In this document: one piece after another, positions 1-5,478 of the stretch
How the letters are laid out: each line of letters opens with the position of its first letter
How positions within the stretch are numbered: position 1 is the first letter of the stretch
Source: an uncultured Chloroflexota bacterium
GTDB lineage: Bacteria > Chloroflexota > Anaerolineae > Anaerolineales > Anaerolineaceae
Reading direction: 5' to 3'
NCBI GenBank assembly: GCA_902795255.1
Contig: CADBKS010000063.1
Location: forward strand, 1 to 6,715
Length of the DNA stretch: 6,715 bases
Translations under genes and position numbers: made by a program
The notes under the pieces: model-generated
What the model was told of the DNA's origin: nothing
Databases searched by the model: none
What the model saw: the letters and a program-made list of their open reading frames with translations, nothing else

Positions 1-167
1 GAAATATTACAGGGTTCCAGGATCCAGAGACCGGTCGTCAGAAGCATCCCCATCAGCGCCCGGTGCCCCCGCTCATCCAGCGCGGAGCGGAAGGGCTGCA
101 ATATCAGGATCATTCCCCCCGCAATAATGAAAAATCCGTAGAAGATCTCCCGCCAGTGCTTTTTCAT
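1..167 (-). CDS. N-terminus of a membrane transporter, DASS/SLC13-like (partial)
   Basis: The first 55 codons of a gene that runs off the left edge of the window. The reading frame begins MKKHWREIFYGFFIIAGGMI and continues to LWILEPCNI. There are two hydrophobic stretches, about residues 9-24 and 38-50. Between them is a polar segment with basic residues (PFRSALDERGHRAL). An arginine/histidine-rich turn followed by a helix ending in W-I-(T/L)-E-P is how many divalent anion:sodium symporters (DASS/SLC13 family, dicarboxylate or sulfate uptake) begin. That resemblance is the only basis for the family call. The start is the ATG at 165-167 (complement), preceded by an AAGGGAG ribosome site about 5 nt upstream. 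The gene is divergent from the TetR-type regulator at 518, with a palindrome between them, so it is a natural target of that regulator. It could also be another multi-pass transporter. I am confident it is a real membrane gene and only moderately confident of the family. Confidence 0.5.
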   Translation of the reverse strand, partial: MKKHWREIFYGFFIIAGGMILILQPFRSALDERGHRALMGMLLTTGLWILEPCNI

Positions 168-176
168 CCGTCTCCC

Positions 177-206
177 TTGATGTTTTGATTCCGAATGTGG
201 TACAAT
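177..206 (+). promoter_or_regulatory. Candidate extended -10 promoter for the TetR-type gene
   Basis: A -35-like TTGATG (177-182) is followed after 18 nt by TACAAT (201-206). TG at 198-199 precedes it as an extended -10 (TGnTACAAT). Transcription would start near 212 and leave a leader of about 300 nt before the ATG at 518. The -10 lies inside the palindrome at 202-228, so binding there would block this promoter. The -35 overlaps the ribosome site of the divergent gene. This is motif matching only. Confidence 0.45.
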
Positions 207-228
207 CTTACTAAGTTAGTACATTTGT
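202..228. promoter_or_regulatory. Interrupted palindrome, candidate TetR-family operator
   Basis: The site reads ACAA-N3-TACTAAGTTAGTA-N3-TTGT, centred on G215. The inner 13 bp is a perfect odd-length palindrome (TACTAA-G-TTAGTA). The outer ACAA/TTGT arms add four more matched pairs, so 10 of 13 symmetric pairs match. Size, symmetry and position in the divergent intergenic region fit an operator bound by a dimer (or pair of dimers) of the TetR-type protein at 518. It overlaps the -10 and the expected start point of the candidate plus-strand promoter. It also lies 35-61 bp upstream of the minus-strand gene start, so it could control both genes. Confidence 0.6.
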
Positions 229-316
229 TACAGGCGATAAAAATATGCTAATACCAACCTGAATTATTGTCAAGAGGGAAAGATCAAATCAGTTGACCGA
301 GACACGCCTGAAAAAA

Positions 317-346
317 TTAAAAAGACTCTATAAAAGACTCTATAAT
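317..346 (+). promoter_or_regulatory. Second candidate promoter of the TetR-type gene
   Basis: A perfect TATAAT (341-346) has a weak -35-like TTAAAA (317-322) 18 nt upstream. A start near 353 would give a leader of about 165 nt to the ATG at 518. The -10 box is the right end of the 12-bp tandem duplication at 320-345. A TTGACC at 293-298 is too far away to serve as its -35. Confidence 0.35.
320..345 (+). repeat. 12-bp tandem duplication in the divergent intergenic region
   Basis: AAAGACTCTATA occurs twice without a gap (321-332 and 333-344), with one flanking A on each side keeping the 12-bp period. Each copy ends in a TATAA(A/T) box, so the duplication produces two -10-like elements one repeat apart. 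It may be a slippage product, or a pair of half-sites on nearly the same helical face. Confidence 0.7.
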
Positions 347-517
347 TAATACGCAGCGCAGCACACGGTCTCCGCAACACAGAGACCTCGTCCGCGAAAA
401 AACCGTCCGGGGGTGCGGGACAGCGGAACAATTGCTTTTACTCTCAAAAAACGCACAAAAATCAGCGTACAGATTCCGGCATACGCAATAGATGCCGGTT
501 ATGACAACAGGAGGCTC
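347..517 (+). other. Leader region upstream of the TetR-type gene
   Basis: No gene is supported here. An open frame extends upstream from 518 to a GTG at 413, but nothing resembling a ribosome site precedes that GTG except a G run. The 35 residues it would add (many K, R, D and no hydrophobic pattern) are not typical of TetR proteins, so I treat the stretch as untranslated. It contains a small inverted repeat, GGTCTC (367-372) with GAGACC (382-387) around a 9-nt loop. No U-tract follows it, so it is not a terminator. Confidence 0.45.
509..514 (+). promoter_or_regulatory. AGGAGG ribosome binding site selecting the ATG at 518
   Basis: A full AGGAGG lies 3 nt before the ATG at 518-520. The spacing is shorter than usual. 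Even so, it is the only strong ribosome site in this frame, and it places the start exactly where TetR-family proteins normally begin, about 10 residues before the first helix. Confidence 0.6.
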
Positions 518-1150
518 ATGCTAAATTCAGAATATGCCCGGCAGAGGATCATTGAGGCTGCCTTCGATCTTTTCGGAAGGATCGGTTATTCCGGAACGAC
601 CGTCCGGATGATCGCAGCCCAGGCGGATGTATCATTATCAGCGATCCCTTATTATTTTGAGAACAAAGAGAACCTCTTCATGCACATCGTGAACCGTGCT
701 TCAAATGATTTCCGCACATACTTTTCCGAAATTTCAGAAAAATCCGAGGAGTTTCTCAAAACATCACCACATGATCCCCATCAGGCCCGGGAACTGCTGC
801 TGGCTTTTATCAACAAACATATCGATTATGTCTTTGATACAGGGAATGATAAACAGATGCGGCTCTTTTTCCAGATCCGTTCTTCGCAGGACACACCGGT
901 CCCGGAAACCGACCGGCCCGGCTTCACCACGATCCTGCCGATCTCCAGACTGCTGCGCGTGAATAAACCCTCTCTCAGTGAAGAAGAATCCGTCATTCTC
1001 GCATATTCAATGATCGGGGAACAGCTGTTTTTCTTCTACCACCGGCCGAGTATCCTCGCCCAGCTGAACCGGAACGAGTACACCCCGGAAACCGTTCTGA
1101 TAATTCGCGGCAGCCTCATTCAAAAGCTGGAGCTGATCCTCGAAAACTGA
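518..1150 (+). CDS. TetR/AcrR-family transcriptional regulator, CecR (YbiH)-like
   Basis: A 210-residue DNA-binding regulator, the usual length for the family. Residues about 8-54 form the TetR DNA-binding domain: helix 1 RQRIIEAAFDLFGRIGY, then the helix-turn-helix over TTVRMIAAQADVSLSAIPYYF, then the conserved F-x-N-K-E-x-L. The SAIPYYF recognition segment resembles the N-Y-H-F type seen in CecR/YbiH regulators. The all-helical C-terminal half, with a late MIGEQLFFFYHRPSIL segment, resembles the CecR C-terminal domain (DUF1956). In that group the C-terminal domain senses a small molecule and mediates dimerisation. The ligand here is unknown. The gene is divergent from the transporter fragment at 1-167 and convergent with the ABC importer. 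The palindrome at 202-228 is the obvious candidate for autoregulation and control of the divergent gene. The family call is secure; the CecR subgroup is an inference. A GTG at 413 would extend the protein by 35 residues, but I reject that start. Confidence 0.88.
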   Translation: MLNSEYARQRIIEAAFDLFGRIGYSGTTVRMIAAQADVSLSAIPYYFENKENLFMHIVNRASNDFRTYFSEISEKSEEFLKTSPHDPHQARELLLAFINKHIDYVFDTGNDKQMRLFFQIRSSQDTPVPETDRPGFTTILPISRLLRVNKPSLSEEESVILAYSMIGEQLFFFYHRPSILAQLNRNEYTPETVLIIRGSLIQKLELILEN

Positions 1151-1186
1151 TATCTGCCTTTTCCCCGAAAAAGGTGATTGAAACAA

Positions 1187-1212
1187 AAAGAAGGCGCCGG
1201 AGCGCCTTCTTT
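1187..1212. terminator. Bidirectional terminator between the regulator and the ABC operon
   Basis: A perfect 11-bp inverted repeat, AAAGAAGGCGC / GCGCCTTCTTT, with a CGGA loop lies between two convergent genes. Read on the minus strand the stem runs into TTCTTTTTGTTT, a good U-tract, so it should end the ABC importer transcript about 35 nt past the permease stop. On the plus strand the U-run is shorter (TTCTTTGC), but it would still serve the TetR-type gene. Confidence 0.88.
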
Positions 1213-1244
1213 GCATTGGATCCTGATAAAACGGCCGCTGCCGG

Positions 1245-2900
1245 TCACACACTCATAGAGCGTTTGCCGGTGAGTTTGAAGAAGAGCAGCATGGAGAGCA
1301 CGCTCGTCACCGTCAGGACCGTGGAATAGGCTGCCGCGTTGCCGAAGCAGTCGCGGATGACTTCCGTGTAAACGGAAACGGTCAGTGTCTGGGTGCTGGC
1401 GCGGTAGAGCATGATCGAAGAAGACAGCTCGGAGATGACCGTCACCCAGCTCATGATCGCACCGGAGATCACGCCCGGCATCATCATCGGCAGGGTCACA
1501 TCCCAGAAGGCCTTGACTTCCCCGGAGCCCAGGGAGACCGCGGCCTCTTCAATGGACGGGCTGATCTGGCTGATGATGGCGGTCGACGAACGGATGGTAT
1601 AGGGCATCCGGCGAACCGTCAGCGCGATGATGATGATCGCGGCTGTCCCGGTCAGGGCCAGCGGGGCCTTCGCAAACGCGTAAAGGAAGCAGATACCGAG
1701 GACCGAACCCGGGATGATGTACGGAAGCATCGTCAGGGTATCAACCGTCGTCGTGATCACGGATTTCCGCCGGACCGCGAGATAGGCGATCAGCACACCG
1801 AAGGTGATGACCAGCACGATGGCGCACAGCCCGAACAGATAAGTATTCGGGATGACCAGCGGATTTTTCGAGAAGATCGTCCGGTAATTGACCAGGGAGA
1901 TCTCATTGGTGAAGATGCCCGGGGTGGATTCCTTCAGGAAGGAGGTCACGATCACGGTTAGCTGCGGGAGCATGGCCAGCAGTACGACCAGATAAACGAA
2001 GAGGTGGCAGAGGACCGTCGGAAGCGGCCGGAGGTCCCGTGGCTGCATCGGCTTCAGGGCGGACATGGAGTAAGAATGTCTGGCCGCGATCCAGCGCTGC
2101 AGGAAGAAGAAGACCAGCGTGATGAGCATGATGATCACGCACATGGCCGCCGCGAAGTTGGAGTCGTTGGTGACTTCACCCATAAAGTTGTTGTAAAGCA
2201 CCACCGGGAAGGTCCGGTAGCCTTCACCGATCAGCATCGGGGTACCGAAATCGGAGAACACCCGCATGAAGACCAGCAGGGAAGACGCCAGCACGGTCGG
2301 CAGCACGAGCGGCAGGATGATCCCGGTGACCCGCTGGAAGTTGCTGGCACCGAGGCTTTCCGCCGCCTCATTCAGGGAGTTGTCCAGGTTCTCCAGCGCT
2401 CCGGAGACATACATATAGACCAGCGGGAAGGACTGGAGCGAAAAGACCAGCACGATCCCCCAGAAGCCGTAAATGCCTTCAAACTGAACATGGAACAGAT
2501 TGTTGATCGCCCGGGTGAAAAGCCCCTTCCGGCCGAGCAGCTGGATCCAGGAGTAGGCCCCGATGAACGGAGGGGAAAGGTAGCTCAGGACGATCGCGAT
2601 GTTGAGCGCGCTGCTGCCGCGGATCTTGTACTGCTTGATGATGTAGGCCATCACCAGCCCCAGAAACGCGCAGATCAGGGTCACGACGACCGTCACCTTG
2701 AACGAATTCAGCAGCGTGTTCGTGTAATATTTCCGGGTGAAGAAGCGGGTGAAGTTCTCAAAAGTGACCGCGCCCGTTCCCGGATTGACCACGCTTTTAT
2801 AAAGGACCAGCGCCAGCGGGTAGACGACAAAGATCAGAAATACCGCCAGGATCGCAAGCGCCAGGAAAGTCCAGATCGGAGAATGCTTTTTTTCCTGCAT
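1245..2900 (-). CDS. ABC importer permease, fused two-domain, iron(III)/AfuB-FbpB type
   Basis: A 551-residue inner-membrane channel subunit made of two homologous halves, each with about six membrane helices. The first helix is near residues 10-34; the halves meet at a polar linker around 272-295. Each half carries the cytoplasmic EAA loop that docks to the ATPase: E178-A-A-x3-G184 ending in L196-P197, and E452-A-A-x3-G458 ending in L470-P471. One polypeptide with two permease domains is typical of the FbpB/SfuB/AfuB group and its phosphonate and sugar-phosphate relatives, and explains why the operon has a single permease gene. The ATG (2898-2900, complement) follows the ATPase stop codon by one nucleotide. 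Its ribosome site GGAAGGAG is embedded in the last ATPase codons, so translation is probably coupled. The frame ends at a TGA just before the shared terminator. Length and both EAA loops are intact. The family call is firm; the substrate is not determined by this protein. Confidence 0.93.
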   Translation of the reverse strand: MQEKKHSPIWTFLALAILAVFLIFVVYPLALVLYKSVVNPGTGAVTFENFTRFFTRKYYTNTLLNSFKVTVVVTLICAFLGLVMAYIIKQYKIRGSSALNIAIVLSYLSPPFIGAYSWIQLLGRKGLFTRAINNLFHVQFEGIYGFWGIVLVFSLQSFPLVYMYVSGALENLDNSLNEAAESLGASNFQRVTGIILPLVLPTVLASSLLVFMRVFSDFGTPMLIGEGYRTFPVVLYNNFMGEVTNDSNFAAAMCVIIMLITLVFFFLQRWIAARHSYSMSALKPMQPRDLRPLPTVLCHLFVYLVVLLAMLPQLTVIVTSFLKESTPGIFTNEISLVNYRTIFSKNPLVIPNTYLFGLCAIVLVITFGVLIAYLAVRRKSVITTTVDTLTMLPYIIPGSVLGICFLYAFAKAPLALTGTAAIIIIALTVRRMPYTIRSSTAIISQISPSIEEAAVSLGSGEVKAFWDVTLPMMMPGVISGAIMSWVTVISELSSSIMLYRASTQTLTVSVYTEVIRDCFGNAAAYSTVLTVTSVLSMLLFFKLTGKRSMSV

Positions 2901-2901
2901 T

Positions 2902-3978
2902 TTATGCTCCTTCCGGGATCAGGGTCTTCTTCGTCTTTCTGTCAAACACATTGATCTTTTCCGGAACCACGGCCAGCGAGACCCTTTCCCCGTCGGGCAG
3001 GATATCGCTCAGGTCACTCGGCACGACGATCTCGACCTCCATGCCGTTTTCGAGCGCGGCAAAATAATGCAGCGTCATCCCGAGAAATACGCTGGACGTG
3101 ATCGTCGCCGGGATCCCCGGTTCATCACTTTTCCGGATCACGAATTCCTCCGGACGGACCGCAGCCCGGACCTCCGGACCCGCTTCGGGCGCAAGCTGCA
3201 GCGGGACACGGTAGAAGCTGCCGAAGTCCAGAACGCCGTCCCGGTAAGACGCGTCAATAAAGTTGGACAGGCCGATAAATCCGGAGACGAATTCGTTCGC
3301 CGGGCGCTGGTAGATGTATTTCGGCGTACCGATCTGCTGGATCACGCCGCCGTTCATCACGGCGATCCGGTCGGAGATCGCCAGGGCTTCTTCCTGGTCA
3401 TGTGTGACATATACGGTCGTGATGCCGACCTCATGCTGGATGCGTTTGATGACGTTGCGCATTTCCACGCGCAGCTTCGCGTCCAGGTTGGAGAGCGGTT
3501 CATCCATCAGCAGCACATCCGGCTCGATCACGATCGCGCGGGCAAGGGCTACGCGCTGCTGCTGGCCGCCGGACAGCTGGGCCGGCATGCGGTTGGCGTA
3601 CTGGTCGATCTTCACCAGCCGCAGGATATCATCCACCTTGTCATTCCGTTCGTTCCGCGGGACATGACGGTTTTTCAGCCCGTAGGCAACGTTGTCCCGA
3701 ACGTTCATGTGCGGGAACACCGCGTAGTTCTGGAAAACCATCCCCATGTTCCGTTTGTTGGTCGGGATGTCATTGACCCGTTTGCCATCCACACGGATCT
3801 CTCCCGCTTCGATGGAGTTGAAGCCGATGATCATGCGCAGCAGCGTCGTTTTCCCGCAGCCGGAGGGCCCGAGCAGGGTGAAGAATTCACCGGGGTTGAT
3901 GGTCGCCGACAGTCCTTCAATGACGACTGTGTTCTGATAGGCCTTTGTTACATTATCAATTTCGATCGAAACTCCCAT
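2902..3978 (-). CDS. ABC importer ATP-binding protein, FbpC/PotA type with TOBE domain
   Basis: A 358-residue cytoplasmic ATPase that powers the importer as a dimer. All the sequence elements of a working nucleotide-binding domain are visible: Walker A GPSGCGKTT (37-45), Q-loop Gln83 in VFQNYAVFPH, signature LSGGQQQR (135-142), Walker B DVLLMDE (154-160), D-loop SNLD (163-166) and switch histidine His193 in THDQEEA. Residues from about 240 to the end form the C-terminal TOBE-like regulatory domain, including the usual VRPE (274-277), as in the PotA/MalK/FbpC (CUT1-like) group. The VFQNYAVFPHMNV stretch is characteristic of that group. It begins at the ATG at 3976-3978 (complement) behind an AAAGGCGG ribosome site. 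It lies between the binding-protein gene, from which it is separated by 103 bp holding a strong hairpin, and the permease gene, 1 nt downstream. Nothing is missing or broken. Confidence 0.95.
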   Translation of the reverse strand: MGVSIEIDNVTKAYQNTVVIEGLSATINPGEFFTLLGPSGCGKTTLLRMIIGFNSIEAGEIRVDGKRVNDIPTNKRNMGMVFQNYAVFPHMNVRDNVAYGLKNRHVPRNERNDKVDDILRLVKIDQYANRMPAQLSGGQQQRVALARAIVIEPDVLLMDEPLSNLDAKLRVEMRNVIKRIQHEVGITTVYVTHDQEEALAISDRIAVMNGGVIQQIGTPKYIYQRPANEFVSGFIGLSNFIDASYRDGVLDFGSFYRVPLQLAPEAGPEVRAAVRPEEFVIRKSDEPGIPATITSSVFLGMTLHYFAALENGMEVEIVVPSDLSDILPDGERVSLAVVPEKINVFDRKTKKTLIPEGA

Positions 3979-4016
3979 TTGACCGCCTTTCCTGATAGCT
4001 CATTCGGTATAAAGAA

Positions 4017-4047
4017 GGGAAGCCCCGCGGCAAACGCGGGGCTTCCC
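4017..4047 (-). terminator. Strong intercistronic hairpin after the binding-protein gene
   Basis: A perfect 13-bp inverted repeat, GGGAAGCCCCGCG / CGCGGGGCTTCCC, with a 5-nt loop starts 34 nt after the binding-protein stop. On the minus-strand transcript it is followed by TTCTTTAT, a short imperfect U-tract. The downstream ATPase gene has no clear promoter of its own in the remaining ~40 bases, so this is probably a leaky terminator or a 3'-end-protecting structure within one operon. It would give more binding protein than membrane parts, as is common in such importers. Confidence 0.8.
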
Positions 4048-4081
4048 GTGGTTTTGACTCAGAATTATCCGATCAGCGGAT

Positions 4082-5110
4082 TTACTCGAGTGTCATTTCG
4101 ACATGGTCGAGGTAGGTAGCGACGATGGTCGGCTTCATTTCGGCGATGTACTTCGCGGAGTAGGTCGGGAAGAGTTTGATCTGATCGGTCGGGATCATCT
4201 TCGCGTTGGTCGGGACACCGGCGCGCAGCGGGCGGAGGTTCAGTTCCGCGGCAACAGCGTTCTGGCTCTCTTCGGACAGGACGAAGTCAACGAATTTCTG
4301 CGCGGCTTCCATGTGCGGGGCACCCTTAATGATCTGGACGGATTCACCCGGGAAGATCACGCCTTCAGTGGCGTAGACGACTTTCACCGGATGTTCGCCG
4401 GTGGCTTCGAGTTCAACACACGGGTCTTCATAGCTCAGGCCGACCGCATATTCGCCGTTGGCAACGCCGTTGTAGACCTGGGAGGAAGAAGAAGCGATCT
4501 TTCCGTCGAGGTTGACAAGGAATTCATCGATGAAATCCCAAGCTTTCTGGCTCATCGGATCACCGTCGCCCATGCCGTAGAGCATGCCGATCAGGCACTG
4601 GAAGGCGCTGGAGCTGTTGGCCGGATCCGCGGAAATGATCTTGCCCTTCAGTTCCGGCTGGGTCAGGTCAGCATAGCTATTGACTTCCACACCCAGTTCG
4701 GCCAGCAGGTCGGTGTTGACGATCATGACGTTCGGTTCGGCGTAAGCATTGTTGAAGCAGTTGGTGCCGTCATTCTGGAATTCAGGATAGAGGGCGTCAT
4801 TTTCGGTGGAAACATAAACTTCGAACAGGTCGCGGTTGGCAGCCAGCATGGTTTCATCGGCAGCCCAGTGGATGTCAACGGTGACATTGCCGGATTCAAC
4901 TTCGGCCTTGACGCGCTGCAGAACTTCACCGGAAGAGCCGGTGATCATTTCCACTTTGATCCCTGTAGCCGCTTCGAAGGCAGGGATCACGATGTTGTTC
5001 AGACGTTCGTTGCGGGCACTGTAGATCACAAGCGTATCTTCAGCCATCGCAAGACCGCAAACGGACAGCAGCATCGCCAGAGCAAGTACACAAACAAGCA
5101 GTTTCTTCAT
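4082..5110 (-). CDS. ABC importer solute-binding protein, iron(III)/AfuA-like family
   Basis: A 342-residue secreted binding protein that captures the ligand and delivers it to the permease. Residues 1-23 are a signal peptide: basic MKK, a hydrophobic core, and AMA before Glu24-Asp25. A cysteine at 18 sits in LSVC, but the -1 valine makes a lipobox unlikely. The mature protein starts LVIYSARNERLNNIVIPAF and continues ATGIKVEMITGSSGEVLQR, the typical opening of the FbpA/AfuA/PhnS group (SBP_bac_6-like). GEYAVGLSYEDPCVELEATG (219-238) lies where FbpA proteins carry their paired iron-binding tyrosines. No YY pair occurs anywhere, and this segment reads SYEDPC. The ligand may therefore not be naked ferric ion; sugar phosphates (as shown for AfuA), phosphonates or another anion are alternatives. 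I start at the ATG at 5108-5110 because GGAGG precedes it by 5 nt. An ATG 12 nt further upstream has no ribosome site. Confidence 0.9.
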   Translation of the reverse strand: MKKLLVCVLALAMLLSVCGLAMAEDTLVIYSARNERLNNIVIPAFEAATGIKVEMITGSSGEVLQRVKAEVESGNVTVDIHWAADETMLAANRDLFEVYVSTENDALYPEFQNDGTNCFNNAYAEPNVMIVNTDLLAELGVEVNSYADLTQPELKGKIISADPANSSSAFQCLIGMLYGMGDGDPMSQKAWDFIDEFLVNLDGKIASSSSQVYNGVANGEYAVGLSYEDPCVELEATGEHPVKVVYATEGVIFPGESVQIIKGAPHMEAAQKFVDFVLSEESQNAVAAELNLRPLRAGVPTNAKMIPTDQIKLFPTYSAKYIAEMKPTIVATYLDHVEMTLE

Positions 5111-5115
5111 TATTT

Positions 5116-5120
5116 CCTCC
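5116..5120 (-). promoter_or_regulatory. GGAGG ribosome binding site of the binding-protein gene
   Basis: On the minus strand GGAGG is followed by AAATA and the ATG at 5110. Because it overlaps the first codons of the alternative ATG at 5122, it decides the start in favour of MKKLLV, the form with a normal signal peptide. Confidence 0.8.
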
Positions 5121-5131
5121 ATAAATTGAAT

Positions 5132-5151
5132 TACGGTCCTTCCAGACCGCA
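5132..5151 (-). other. Hairpin in the leader of the importer mRNA
   Basis: The minus-strand RNA can fold as UGCGGUCU - GGAA - GGACCGUA, 8 pairs including two G-U wobbles, capped by a GNRA-type tetraloop. It ends 11 nt before the GGAGG ribosome site. The wobbles become A-C mismatches on the plus strand, which points to the minus-strand leader as the functional RNA. Read on the plus strand, a shorter 5-bp stem is followed by TTTTTT and could act as a weak antisense terminator. Confidence 0.45.
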
Positions 5152-5157
5152 GTTTTT

Positions 5158-5176
5158 TGATTAATCAGATAATATC
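5158..5176 (-). promoter_or_regulatory. Candidate importer promoter -10 with adjacent palindromes
   Basis: On the minus strand, TG-A-TATTAT (extended -10, box at 5169-5174) would start transcription near 5162 and give a leader of about 50 nt. No convincing -35 is seen. A perfect 10-bp palindrome TGATTAATCA (5158-5167) covers the expected start site, and GATA-A-TATC (5168-5176) covers the -10. Together they could be an operator. They do not match a Fur consensus well. Confidence 0.4.
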
Positions 5177-5395
5177 ACAAAAAAGCACCCGAAAAATGTA
5201 CTTAATGTATGACAATTGAGATGATTTTCATCCTTTTTTTCACGATCTTTTTCACACACGGGGACAGCCGGACGCGGATTTTGGGCCTTTTACGCGCGAT
5301 TTTATTGGAATTTTTCACTAATCAGGCCTTTTTTCCGCCTGATCCGAAAGAAAATCCAGCCCGGTCCGCACATTTTTTTGAAAATAGGCCGTGTA
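5177..5395. other. AT-rich divergent spacer between the importer and ssb
   Basis: No gene is supported. A 72-codon plus-strand frame (5209-5427) is phenylalanine-rich because of T-runs, has no ribosome site and runs over the ssb promoter. Visible structure is limited to an inverted repeat at 5321-5343 and a twice-occurring AAAATAGG (5381-5388 and 5421-5428, 40 bp apart). No tRNA, CRISPR repeat or insertion-sequence end is seen. Confidence 0.5.
5321..5343. repeat. Inverted repeat upstream of ssb
   Basis: ATCAGGC (5321-5327) and GCCTGAT (5337-5343) form a perfect 7-bp inverted repeat around a pyrimidine-only 9-nt loop, CTTTTTTCC. It lies about 55 bp upstream of the ssb -35 box. It could be a protein-binding site. 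It is not followed by a U-tract, and no gene ends here, so termination is unlikely. Confidence 0.5.
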
Positions 5396-5398
5396 CTT

Positions 5399-5425
5399 TT
5401 GACATCTCCCTTTTTCGTGTAAAAT
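5399..5425 (+). promoter_or_regulatory. Promoter of the ssb-translin operon
   Basis: A perfect -35 TTGACA (5399-5404) is followed after 15 nt by TAAAAT (5420-5425, five of six consensus bases). The spacer is on the short side. Transcription would start near 5432 and give a leader of about 47 nt that holds a short CGTT-A-AACG palindrome (5451-5459). No SOS box was recognised. Confidence 0.6.
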
Positions 5426-5478
5426 AGGTCCATAAAGAAGTTTTTTGAACCGTTAAACGACGAATAAGGAGTTGTACA

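Noticed and set aside
2004..5164. Long plus-strand frames (316-353 codons) opposite the permease, ATPase and binding-protein genes
   Set aside because: They are antisense to clearly conserved ABC genes, have unnatural compositions rich in Asp, Arg, His and Gln, and show no ribosome sites or known motifs; they are shadows of GC-biased codons.
5194..5202. 9-bp match (AGTACATTT) between the TetR-side palindrome and the region upstream of the importer, suggesting shared regulation
   Set aside because: Comparing two ~350-bp spacers on both strands would give about one 9-bp match by chance, and the symmetric partner half-site is not present.
5158..5220. Fur box upstream of the presumed iron importer
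   Set aside because: The AT-rich palindromes do not line up with the GATAATGATAATCATTATC pattern beyond a few bases.
5209..5427. 72-codon plus-strand open frame in the importer-ssb spacer
   Set aside because: No ribosome site, composition set by T-runs (many Phe), and it overlaps the ssb -35 and -10 boxes.
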